Below, piece after piece: positions 25,346-36,099 of a stretch of DNA of 64,000 bases. Made by a program: the position numbers and the translations under genes. Position 1 is the first letter of the stretch, and the number at the start of each line of letters is the position of its first letter. The notes below the pieces were generated by a model, which saw only the letters and a program-made list of their open reading frames with translations, was not told the origin of the DNA and searched no databases. This DNA comes from Owenia fusiformis (taxonomy: Eukaryota > Annelida > Polychaeta > Sabellida > Oweniidae): NCBI GenBank assembly GCA_903813345.2, contig CAIIXF020000007.1, positions 18,215,564 through 18,279,563 on the forward strand. Reading direction: 5' to 3'.

Positions 25346-25852
25346 GTGAAGTTGAACGAATGCAAAGGGTAACGCAAAGTCAGCATTAAATGGCACCCAT
25401 CACTTATATATGAATAGGAAGAAAGGGAAAATGAATTAGGAAGGAACTGGAGAAATACAAGCTACGAATGCAACTCTCTTTTCCAAAAATATTTCACAGA
25501 AAATTCTACGAAAAATTCTACATTCTAGAATGACAAGAGAGCCATCCTCAGAATGATTTAGATATCCACAAGGCCTACAACCTTATGCATTCCAACTGTA
25601 TTTTTAGAAAGCAGGTTAACATTACTTTAGCAAAGTGAATCTTCAAGCTATACCAACATCTCATCTATTGACTTAACAAATGTATTAGTATGTTATAACT
25701 CCATGGCTTATGTCTTCACTGATTTGTTTTTCTTGCTATTACAAATTACTGAAAAATAAATGTTCTGTGATGGTAGAGTCATCCATGAAGACGATTCCAT
25801 ATTAAGGACTTCAAACCCCTCATTCAACATGCTCCTCCATGGTTCTAAGGAG

Positions 25853-26598
25853 TTATCCTGTTCCCGGACTATAGTCCTGTACGGAGCCCATACATTTGCC
25901 TGTACGATTACAACTTGGGAGAATTATCTACGCCCCTTCCACTTAAGAAACCTACCTCAATGCATTCTAGAACTCAAAATGTAACTTCTAATATATTGGA
26001 ACCGCCGATTGTCTGGGTTAGTTGGCAGAACGAGGTCTTTTTGTTTCTTATGGCTCTTTTGGTCGAAGTTCGATTAAGATGGCGGTTATAACGGAATTTC
26101 CCGAACTCTTCCGTAATAGCACGAACTTGGTTTTTCGTTACTTCACTTCCATGTAAAATGGATTTGTTTCCGGTAAGAAACATTGTTTAACCATTCGGTA
26201 TACAGTTAAGAGCATAGGATGTCGACATGGCAGTAAATATTGAAAATATTGTCCGAAATTTTCGAAATTCCCTCTTACCCGAAACAAATCCATTTTACAC
26301 GGAAGTGACGTAACGAAAAACCAAGTTCGTGCTATTACGGAAGAGTTCGGGAAATTCCGTTATAACCGCCATCTTAATCGAACTTCGACCAAAAGAGCCA
26401 TAAGAAACAAAAAGACCTCGTTCTGCCAACTAACCCAGACAATCGGCGGTTCCAATATATTAGAAGTTACATTTTGAGTTCTAGAATGCATTGAGGTAGG
26501 TTTCTTAAGTGGAAGGGGCGTAGATAATTCTCCCAAGTTGTAATCGTACAGGCAAATGTATTGGCTCCGTACAGGACTATAGTCCTGGAACGGGATAA
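25853..26598. mobile_element. Fold-back DNA element with about 340-bp inverted arms and 8-bp target duplication
   Basis: The left arm (25853 to about 26190) reappears as reverse complement at about 26268-26598, nearly base for base, around a spacer of about 75 bp. The termini read TTATCC inward. CTAAGGAG occurs directly outside both ends (25845-25852 and 26599-26606), an 8-bp target duplication as made by hAT and P-type transposases. Near each end lies the palindrome GGACTATAGTCC, exact on the right and with one change near the left. No transposase is encoded. A diverged single arm of the same family lies at 40317-40565. Confidence 0.88.
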
Positions 26599-26606
26599 CT
26601 AAGGAG

Positions 26607-27568
26607 GGGCTATATCTACATCCATATATTCTCTCATACCATATTACACAAAATTTAACTGAATATTTAGGGTCTTACACTTTCTCAATATTTCAGACTT
26701 ACTCCATTTTAAGTTAGGGTACCAAGAAAGGATGGAGCCTGATGAAGGACATTGGTGAATTTAGGCAACAAGACTCTACTTATGTACAAAAGGTTAACAT
26801 GAAGGTAATATATGGCAGGCATAGAGTATGCAATACCTGTATATATAACTACACCTAACGATCCTGCCTAGGGAAGCTTGTACTGGGTAAGAAACATGAT
26901 ACCGCCCCCTGGGATCTCACAGCTCAGCCTATTCATGGTTAGAACTTAAACTTTCATCAAAACATCATATTTATTTCATGCCCTTTTCTCCACGAATGCT
27001 CAATGAAGTTACATATTTTTTTCCAGTTGTTTTATATAATTTGGTGATTGATGACATGTTGTCAATTCCATTCTCTAGCTCAAACTCTTTCATAAAACAC
27101 AACAACCATGTCATTTCATTACAGAGGAATGGTTTTGTATTTATTCTTCTAACATGGCACAGGTACAGTTAACATTCCTTGCTATTTCCTTCATAAAATT
27201 GTGAACTCATTCCTCTCTTTCCCATTATTGTTTGTATATTATTTTATGTGCAGACAACTGGAAGGAAATGAAAGTTTGTCCCACTCATAAATGATCACGT
27301 TATATATATGCACAGGTTTTATTGAATGTGGTTTAATACATCATCTCTAAATAGATGACAATTGCTAGTAAAGTAGGTGCAAGATCACTTCATCAATCTA
27401 AGCATAATATTAATGAATGATCAATATTAATTGTAAAAGCTTTTCTGAACAAGACAACTGGATGATGCTATTCATGTCACTGCATATATAATCACCATGT
27501 TATCATATTACACTTTGACATGGCAAAATGTTTGAAAATCTCCTAATAGAGTACAATAGTGTGCTGGC
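26607..27568. other. Non-coding stretch
   Basis: AT-rich sequence between two inverted-repeat elements. No exon, RNA gene or repeat was recognised. Confidence 0.4.
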
Positions 27569-27749
27569 TGCTAGCTGACGGTTTAACCTACTATTTTATG
27601 GCCAACTCATTTAAATATGAATGGAATAGTGGCAGGTACCCCTACTATTTTATGGCCAACCCATTTAAATATGAATGGAATAGTGACATGTACTATTCAT
27701 ATTTAAATGAGTTGGTAATAAAATAGTAGGTTAAACCGGCAGCTGTCAG
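27569..27749. mobile_element. Small palindromic MITE-like element
   Basis: CTGCTAGCTGACGGTTTAAC at the left pairs with GTTAAACCGGCAGCTGTCAG at the right with a few mismatches, and the pairing continues through CTACTATTTTAT and the ATTTAAATATGAAT segment. The left half contains a direct duplication of about 53 bp (starting near 27588 and 27641). No clear target duplication was found, so the element boundary is approximate. Confidence 0.65.
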
Positions 27750-29875
27750 TTGAATTCACAAATGCTATATATCTCTCAACTTTTCTCTATCCTTTCTAAA
27801 CTCTTAAGCAAAAAACGAAAAAAATATTTTGAGATTTCTTAAAATTGACATTTTTCACAGGTGTTTTAAAGTGCAAAAGGTGGCTCATAATCCTAATATT
27901 ACAGATATCACTGAATGTCATAGAATTGTGTATTAGCAGTTGAAACTCTATCCAATTATTTAGTTAAATGATTTTTTGGTCAGTACAGTCTAGAACCGGA
28001 GAGCTCCACAGACAACTTCCCCCAAACATGCCCTGGTTCTTTGCTAAGAAAAATTAGCTAAATATATTCCTTCCATTCTGAAATCCTGGAGAGTATATAG
28101 GCCTAATGGAACCCTGTGGAAACAAAGCTAATCCTAATTATATTAGCATAAGTTCAAATGTAGACGCATGGACATAGTAAATAGAGATTAAGTGTTTAAA
28201 TAAAGGTGTAATATGACCAAGAAGCAATCTATAACACTTCAGAGAACAGCCTCACTTTCTTATTTCATGCTAGGATTGTACTGTACAAGCATAGTGTATA
28301 TCTACTAAAACTCTGAATAAAAAAAGCCAAACTACATGAAAAATTAAGAGTTTACATATTTGAGAATTAAATGCATGATAACTTGTTCAGAATTATCATC
28401 CTGACCTTGCTTAAGGAGAACCTATCTAAAATCTTAAATTAGAATTTGATAGCTCAAAAACTCATTCAGTTTTTTACAACAATATGCGAATAGCTAAATG
28501 CTTAACCAAAGATATGATGCTTACAAAATCCTTATAGAGGTTCACAAAGGCTCCATTCTTGAAAAATAAATATGAATTGAAAGGAGATGCCATGGCCTTA
28601 CACTAATAAAATTGTTTGCACGATTTGGGGAATGTTTGGCTAAAATATTGACTAACTAAGCTATGTAGGCTTGGATCATGTCACCAGCCAGGCGACCATG
28701 ATGGTAAAGTAACCCTACATAAAATAATGCTGGTCAAGTTTTGAAATGTGAATCATATAGTTGAAAAGGGTGACATTTGTAAGGAATTGAAAACAGGTAG
28801 GTATGCAGCAATCACTCTTAATTGTAAAGAAAAGCTGATATGTCATTGAAATTTTAGATTGGAACAGCAAGAAATGGTTATAACCGGAATGACCTTTTAG
28901 CACAGGAATGTAGCAGAAAGAGATGTGTAGAGGAATTTACTGTCAAAAACATTGAAAGCATGTTAACTTGAAACTTCAGTTAACCCAATGAATGCTCATA
29001 CAACTAGGTCAATGGTTAAATAATTCTTCTGAAGGTTAATCTCATTTAAATGTAAACCCCTTCAGGGCAAGGAACTAAACTGCAAAAATAACAATTCTTT
29101 TCAAGCTCAGGTACTGCATGTATGTTACAATGGCTGCCAAAACAACCCATGCTTAAATCGACCATGCCCATTCCACGCTTTCTATTCCTTGTTTTTCATA
29201 AGATTCTCTAGCTTTTCTCACCAATTTCGACAACTGATTACATAATACAGTACATAAATACACAATTTCTTGTTAAGTCTCCTCTATTCCTCTCTTTGTC
29301 ACAGAGTTTACATATACCAATCATAATATTTTACCCATGGCAGCAAGCTCTTGGGGCATCTACTATTAGAGTGGTGCCCATTCATAGTATAAGTAATGGA
29401 TAGCCGTAAATTACTCTGTTAAGGTTATCAAGAACAAAATTACTTTCACTCAAAATCAATAATAAAATCAAAATTTCAAATCTTGGCTCAAAACTAGCAT
29501 CATTGCTTACGTGGGTCATAATTTCAATATGAACTGAACATGCAAAGATTTCCAGCCCGTTTCACATCTATTTAGATGTGATTGCAACGGAAGGTGACCT
29601 TTGACAACTGTTATGTAACAGTACTTTTACTTGACAACTGACATTCAGTAAATTCATTCCAAACCTAGAAATAATTATGAATTCTGAACCAAAGAACACA
29701 TTCCATAAGTGTTTGGACATTGAAAAGTCTATTCTATAGTCTGGCATGATTTTGAACCAATACCCTAAATCAAAACTAATCTAAATATATTTGGGATATT
29801 TGAAAGTAAAACCATGAACACCAGCTGAGAAATGCCTGGTTGGTCATTTATTTCTATGTAACGAATGTAACATAC
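27750..29875 (-). other. Probable start of the third intron of the SMAD gene
   Basis: The third SMAD coding exon ends at 29876 with a GT donor (minus strand), so transcription continues leftward through this stretch. No acceptor followed by an MH2-like open segment was found. The sequence is AT-rich and otherwise featureless. Confidence 0.5.
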
Positions 29876-32800
29876 CTGAGTAATAGCGTTGCCGTGTTAG
29901 AGGCGTGTTCCCTGTTTCTGTAGAGCAGGGTTCTTCTTGAAGCCTATCGGGCGGTTCTGAAATAACAACAGTAACTAAATATTGTAGAGCAGGTTTACAC
30001 CACTCATTAAATTTGAAAATCTGCATAACCCCCCCCCCCCCCCGATATCTCTCAAGTTTTGACAGCTTAGATGTTTATTTAAATCAAGAATTTAAAATCA
30101 CGTGCACTGTGCTGTGTAAAGATACTGGGAATTGCACACAAATCAGTAGCCTTGCTTCAAGACCCTTGACTATCTTCTCTAACGTTAGACTAGATAGTCC
30201 AGGGTCTAACATTAGAGTAGAAAGTCCAGAGTCTAACGTTAGAGTAGAAAGTCCAGGGTCTTCAAGCACGACTAACAAATCAGAGGTACACAAAGTATTT
30301 ACAGTAATAGATGTGCACTTAGCTAGAAGCCCATGTTTTGTAAAGATCTTTGTTATGTATTGGAAAGAACTGAGTGAACCCTTAAAAACAAAAGAATCAT
30401 TCAATATTCCAAATCCCTAACATGCAACTTTGATCGATTCTTTCAGATTGCTTTAAGTACACAAAATGACAGAATACACATCTTAATGAAAACTAGAGTA
30501 GAAAGAGAGGAACAGACAAGGAATGAAATAGAAATTCATGCTGTACACACTGCAGATTTACAGATTAAAGAACATAACATGGATCTTCATGCAAATAAAA
30601 GCGATATTGGTATGGAAAAAGCGTATGCTGAGATACTTTAAGGCTAGGACCCCTCAGTTAGTTCACAATCAAAATATAATAGTTGCTTATTTTACAATAT
30701 TGACACATTCCATTCTTTTCAAAAGGTACAATAATATTTGTATATACTGCCATTAGAAAATACAGCATACATTAACCTTTATTGTACACATCTGTGTCTT
30801 TTTAACTGAATTGGGTTAACTGTAACTGAACTATAGAAAAATCTATAAAAGTTAAGTCACCAGTCATCTAATGTTGAATAACATATTAACTAAAATAAAT
30901 AAAATCATAATGCTGAAGTATATGTACTTGTAGGAAGTTTACAACCCTGCTCTCTCTGTACCCCCTCCCCCAATTCTGTCTCTATCTACAGGATCATTGC
31001 AAGATATCAATGTTAATGTTATATCTTTGGATATTTAATGTCCAAAATATGTAGCTTATTCTTACATCTCTGACCCATCCTTTATTCTCTAATGCTTCAA
31101 GGAAATGAAGTATTGGTATATAGAGTAGTCTTGCTTAAAAGACCCTGTTCTCCCCCCCCCTTTATCCTTCTCTCTGTATATTGCCAGGTAAAGAGAGTGA
31201 AGGTGACAGGGGGGGGGGTGGATACAGTCTTTGAGCAAGACTATATATAGAGTAGAATATAGGGACTTGATGCAGGAACCAGATCAAATGACAGGTTGGG
31301 GCTTGGCATAGAAACAGAATGTTTTTTTACCTGGGTCTTTCTCTGTGTCTTCAACTGCTTGGCAGTATGGAGGTGGTGGCATGTCTGAAATGTAGAACAT
31401 TAAGTTAAAGCTTACTCATCTTAGTTACTATGATGGGACTATTGCTATATAAACTCCGTTTTGAAATAAAAATTAATTTGAGCATTTAAAGTTTCAATAA
31501 AATTTGACTTCTTGTTTTTTCAAGTATTGCCAAATGTTTTAATCCTACATGCATATTTCAAATACGATCAATGATTAAAACGATCAGAGGTCTGATCATT
31601 TGTTAGGACCATCCATTGGCAAAAGTTCAGTCATCATGACATCTACATCAGCTACAAAATCTACAAACTTATGGTTCTTTTTTCATACTAATAACCTGTG
31701 TTAACATTGAATATTCAAAAGCTGACATCAATATTGATGAGGGATCATTAGAAATAGTTTATGTTCATTTTCTACTGAAAATTAGAGTTTTCAAAAACTG
31801 ATTATTTTCCAGATATTTATTTGTTGATTTTGAAAAATGTGACAGATTCCAACAGAAGATGCTGATATTGACCTTGGGCCTTATGTCAACATAACAACAG
31901 ATTCCTCTACAATCACAGCCCTCAAGAGAATAATAATGCAGGGGTTTCACTTAATTTTTCACAAAAGGCTAAATAAATGAAAACAACGGGCAAAATTAAT
32001 GGAAATCATAAACTTAACATGGAAAAGTTGAAGTCTCTAAAAACAACAGGCGGTTTTGTGAAAACTGGTGAAAATTGCCTGTTGCCTGCTGCTAATGAAA
32101 CCCCTAATGAGAAAACTGCTTCTCCTGTAAAACATATTCAGAAAATCTATTTGAAGTTCTGACTCTGATTTTCACATGATGAATATGGTCAATGTAGAGG
32201 CTATATGACCTGATGACACTAACATGTAGTTCATGCAGTCCATCAACACAGCTCAACTCTGTTTTTACAACTTGTAATATGCAGAAATATAATTGTGTTT
32301 CAGTATATTATAGATTTAGAACTTTTTAACAAATCAGTTATTTCAGGCAAAAATACACACTTCAAGCAAAAGTTCAGTTTATACATATATCACCTTTTCT
32401 GCTTGATAAATAAGGTTTTCAAAGGTAAGTATATGGGTATCTTAAAGTAATAAATCAAACCCTACATGGAGGGCATATAGCCAGTGTAGATAATTACCAG
32501 TGTTCACATAGTTTGATAAGGGCCATATCCTTGTAGTGTGGCGCCACTAAATTATTCCCCACTTTTGAATAGAAATAGACTCATTTCACTTCAAATGCAC
32601 CTTTTTACATCTATATTTCTACAAGGCATAAATATTTTTGAAGTTTCAAGTTGTATTTGACTGTAAAATTTACCAATGTTTGCAAAATGCTGGTTTATTT
32701 AGATTGAAATGTCAGGAATTTAGGGTAGATAAGATCTAAAGTTGTCTGCATGGTAAAAGTTCAAACCCAGTGTGAAATACTTAGTTAGCCTCAGTATTGC

Positions 32801-33421
32801 TACTATATTATACTTCAGAGTTGATACAATTTATGAGATTTCAATAATCTCAACATTGTATTCCATTTTGCTACAATGTCATTTTAAACATTTACACATA
32901 ATTACAATGAATGGCTATGTTCATGAATGTGAATGAAAACCAATCAGATTTCATGATAACAAACATGGCTGCCACACCGATGAATCTGAAACTGCACATG
33001 TGTATATGTATAAAAAGGCAGTACCTGGCACTATAATTCGACTCCAATGGAAAGGATTGCAGCAAATAGTTGTTGCGTCTTCTTGTGAAACACATTCTGG
33101 CATTTTCTTCAGTTCATCTGGATTTGATACATCGGGCCATCTCCAGATTTGACAACATAAAAGTTGAGGGGTAACAGTTTTTCGACCAAATCGAACATCC
33201 CCTTTAGGTATATGAACACATTCTGTTTTAACACCACCCTGACTTTCAACTGCCTCTATAAGAGTATCTAAATTCTTCTCTTTCAACCTCTTCAACAAGG
33301 AATGGGCTACAGAGCGTAGCTCCATGTCCTCCTGCTTTTCAATCGTACTCTCGGCTTCATTTTTATAAATCCGGTGTTTCCACAGGCGCTTCACGAGTCT
33401 AGATCGTGTGCCCCTGAACAT
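29876..33421 (-). CDS. SMAD6/7: Inhibitory SMAD (SMAD6/7 type), first three coding exons
   Basis: Inhibitory SMADs block receptors and R-SMADs and recruit Smurf ubiquitin ligases in TGF-beta/BMP signalling. Coding exons are 33025-33421, 31331-31384 and 29876-29956, joining in frame (phase 1 at each junction) into 177 codons. The start is set by MFRGTRSRLVKRLWKHRI, the typical iSMAD beginning; an in-frame upstream ATG at 33541 gives an untypical extension. MH1 shows LKRLKEKNLDTLIEAVES, the zinc-site Cys and His (TEC, LLCCQIWRWPD, CCNPFHWSR) and the RWPD signature. Exon 2 is tiny (54 nt) and encodes PPPPYC, the PY motif bound by Smurf WW domains. Exon 3 (81 nt) is unconserved linker ending RQRYYS before a GT donor. 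The MH2 domain is absent from the window, so this is a 5' part only. Whether it is orthologous to SMAD6 or SMAD7 cannot be told. Confidence 0.93.
30029..30259. repeat. Poly(C) run and 27-bp triplet repeat in SMAD intron 2
   Basis: A run of about 15 C at 30029-30043 is followed by three copies of a 27-bp unit (GTCTAACGTTAGAGTAG, AAAGTCCAGG) at about 30178-30259. Each unit contains GTCTAACGTTAGA, nearly palindromic. The unit length keeps a reading frame open on both strands, which explains the apparent frame of 135 codons here. That frame has no other coding evidence. Confidence 0.7.
31127..31242. repeat. Inverted repeat (hairpin) in SMAD intron 1
   Basis: AGTCTTGCTTAAAAGAC followed by CTGTTCT and a C-run (31127-31160) pairs with a G-run, ATACAGTCTTTGAGCAAGACT (31209-31242). 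TATAGAGTAG lies outside both ends (31119-31128 and 31246-31255), partly overlapping the arms, so it may be a target duplication. Short and non-coding. Confidence 0.65.
32540..32545. promoter_or_regulatory. GGCGCC palindrome in SMAD intron 1 (possible BMP-SMAD site)
   Basis: GTGGCGCCAC is a perfect 10-bp palindrome in otherwise AT-rich intron. GGCGCC is the GC-rich element favoured by BMP-type R-SMADs. There is no properly spaced GTCT next to it, so function is speculative. Confidence 0.2.
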
Positions 33422-34043
33422 AAAACATTGACTGCACCCTGAATCCTCACTATCATCAGAAATCACCTTGGTGGCTGTATAGATCACATAACATATGAAA
33501 ATACCATAATCCAAAACATAGAGCACTTGCAAAGTGGCCAAATGATCTCTTGAGTAAGATTTGTAAACACAACTTTGTTACACTTAGCTTTTTCCGGCTG
33601 TATATCCACTATAAATTCCACAGAACCTAAGAGATGGTATTCCTATAACTTCTTATTCTTATGTCAAAGTCCTTATACAATATAATCCTGTGCAATTAAC
33701 CCAGAACGTCGATCGGTGTTTACAAAGTTCTCCATTCACATTCAGGTTTCAAAACACTGGTGATCTTTAGTAAAGCCAGGCTCGATTCACAATTACAAGG
33801 GGTGGTAGGTTACTACATATCACTCAAAATCGGTTATTGTCTTTCAAAAAAATCAAAAGAATTATGGCAAAATGGATCCACATATACGATTTGAACGTTT
33901 ACAATCAAATCAATAATGTTTGCTTTGCCAATTTGTATATACTTTTCTCATTTTCTCCAGAAATTGCACACGGCAAAATGGACTCGTTCACATCAGAAGC
34001 CCTGCCTCCAAATTGATAATTGATTTTTATTGGTTGCAGTGGT

Positions 34044-34061
34044 CACGTGCAGGGTCTAGAC
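34044..34061 (-). promoter_or_regulatory. SMAD-binding palindrome plus E-box upstream of the SMAD gene
   Basis: CACGTG at 34044-34049 and GTCTAGAC at 34054-34061 are four bases apart, about 630 bp upstream of the SMAD start codon. On the gene strand the order is SMAD palindrome, then E-box. GTCTAGAC is the canonical SMAD-binding element. The vertebrate Smad7 promoter is known for exactly such a palindrome, with an E-box used by TFE3. Next to it on the plus strand are TTTTTGGCGCGG and then a GTCT, and ATTGG (inverted CCAAT) at about 34030. The motifs are seen; a feedback promoter role is inference supported by gene identity. Confidence 0.6.
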
Positions 34062-34526
34062 TTTTTGGCGCGGTTACTGTCTAAAGTGATTGTACCACAA
34101 ATAACATATCAAATTGCGGAGTTTTCACTCTACAAATGTGTTTAAATGGGGTTTAAAATCTACATACGATATCAAATAAACAAGTAAATGTACCTTTTTC
34201 GACAAAAAATAATTTAAACCGTATTGCGGACGTTTTTACTTTTTAGTGAGGCCGCTAATACATTTATTTCCGGGATCTGATTGGCAAGCCCATTGGCGAG
34301 TGCAAGCAATGTGTCCTTTGCTATTCCAAATATATTATTCAAAAGGTCCGTGCTATCTTATCAAATGGTGAAGCTTTTGGAGAAGTTTATATGATGAGAA
34401 TGTAGACTACATCTAAGACTGAAGTAGCTTAGTTGCTTCTATATTAACAGTCAGGCCAATTTTCTGAAGAGAAATATTATGTCAAAACAGGCTTTGAATA
34501 TGAAGATAATAGACATCATAGTACTG

Positions 34527-34628
34527 CCAGGGGGCGATGGATGACCCCCCCATAACCAATATAAAATATAACCATGAGATAGAAAGAAGAAAAGAGCTTT
34601 AAAATGCTTTTTATTTGAAGCTCAATCA
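34527..34628 (-). mobile_element. Partial copy of the dispersed repeat found at 54300-54531
   Basis: From CCAGGGGGCGATGG through CATAACCAATA, ATGAGATAGAA, AGAGCTTTAAAATGC and TTTTTATTTGAAGCTC, this matches the reverse complement of about 54424-54524 with scattered changes and no large gaps. The other end of the element is missing. Confidence 0.7.
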
Positions 34629-34811
34629 GAGGACAAACATTGTCGAAAATGAAGTCCCTGTCTTAGTGCCTGATACAGGTACCATTCCGATTCCGAAACG
34701 CTTTCCAAGGTACTAGGATACCAAGATCGATCCATGTTGAATGTTAGTCTCGGACAGAATCCAGTCCCAAACGGTTTGATTGTAACAAAACATATAATAC
34801 CTGTAACACTT

Positions 34812-34860
34812 CAATACAATACGATACGATACGATACGATACGATACGATACGATACGAT
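34812..34860. repeat. GATAC pentanucleotide microsatellite
   Basis: About eight perfect tandem GATAC units at 34818-34860, with degenerate copies continuing to about 34950. Confidence 0.95.
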
Positions 34861-35436
34861 GCAATATGATACAATCGGATTCAATACGATACAATATACT
34901 TACAATACAATTACAAGTTAGTGCAATACAAATTAAACAATACGATACGATGATTATTAGGTTAGTTTTAAAGAAAGACATATTTAGTAAGAAAACTACA
35001 TGTTTTAGCGAACGTTATTTACAAGAATTCGTAATAAGCTTTATTATTTTAGTAAAAACGTTTCAACATTTCATTTCACATTCAGTAAAAATAATCATCG
35101 TACGGAAATGGAGATTGTTTCACATTACAACATTGGTATCCAGTATACTTAGAATTTTTACTTTATTACTGGATTTAGAACAATCAGTGTATAAAAGTTA
35201 ACGTAAGGTAAGGTAAGATACTTCTGACACGCGCAAAACATTGCCAGTTTGCTTACCTGCCATCTATTTGTCTCAAATGTATCTATATTTATATTTAGTC
35301 TCACTATATTTTCTCACCAACCCTTGCCTTAGGAGGATGTCATTTTGAAATCAAGATTTTCACACAATTTATTTTTAAAGTACGTAGTGTACTGAAAACC
35401 CTCGTTGTGGCTACCCCACTCACACTACACAAAGTG

Positions 35437-35541
35437 CACACATCCTCCGAACGCAGGGTTCCAGACATCATCCACTAAGTTCCTTCCTTCTTGGAAGAAG
35501 GAGGTACGAGTTCTGGAGGCCTGTGTTCGGAGGATGAGTGT
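35437..35541. repeat. Hairpin-forming inverted repeat, about 29-bp arms
   Basis: CACACATCCTCCGAACGCAG at 35437 onward pairs with CTGTGTTCGGAGGATGAGTG ending at 35541. The arms continue inward through TCCAGA and TCTGGA, and the loop holds a second short palindrome (CTTCTTGGAAGAAGG). It is probably a MITE remnant. It encodes nothing. Confidence 0.7.
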
Positions 35542-36099
35542 ACCGAGTACGCCCGTGCGTACCAAATGAATTTGAAAAAATAAAAATGTGTTAAAATGCA
35601 TTTATTTATTTGTTCATTTATTGATGACTCTGTCTTTGTATAAGCTTATATCTAACCACCATTAAGTTTTATCAGATTAGAACTATTCAAAGTTGATAAA
35701 AACGCTCAGATTGCATCAAATAATGTCTTCGGAAAAAATACCGGGGGAGCATACCCTAAAATTCCTGCAATATAATAAAGTATTATTTATTGTGATTATC
35801 ATTGACTAGGGGCGAAATTTTAACTTGCAAAGAGCTACAGAATTCATAACAAAATACGTATATTGTGAATTTGCAAAAAATATTTCTACAGTTACTCGCC
35901 TATTAAAGGTTTATGCGTTGCACTTTTTCTCGATTCTTGAAAGTTGGATTCAATTCCGAGTACAAAGAGGTTTTAAAGGAGACAAAATAAGCTTTCCAAT
36001 GGTGTGATTGATGTATAGCTAACTATTCAGTCAAATCATAATAAAAATTGTATATAATTTTTCCAGTCTTCGAAAACTTCCCGACGTCATCTTAGCTCA

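Larger units (their letters stand above)
34062..36099. other. Region between the SMAD promoter and the LINE
   Basis: It holds a partial dispersed repeat (34527-34628), a GATAC microsatellite (34812-34860) and a hairpin (35437-35541), each listed separately. The open frame of 155 codons at 34734-35201 runs through the microsatellite and has no recognisable domain. No gene is supported. Confidence 0.5.

Noticed and set aside
30013-30420. 135-codon plus-strand frame, and a 106-codon one opposite
   Set aside because: It lies in the SMAD intron, begins in a poly(C) run and is extended by a 27-bp repeat.
33422-33541. In-frame upstream ATG that would add 40 residues to the SMAD
   Set aside because: iSMADs begin MFR followed by a basic segment. 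The extension is hydrophobic and unlike any SMAD N-terminus, so it is read as 5' UTR.
34734-35201. 155-codon plus-strand frame
   Set aside because: It includes the GATAC microsatellite, translated as a YDTIR-like repeat. No domain or conserved context.
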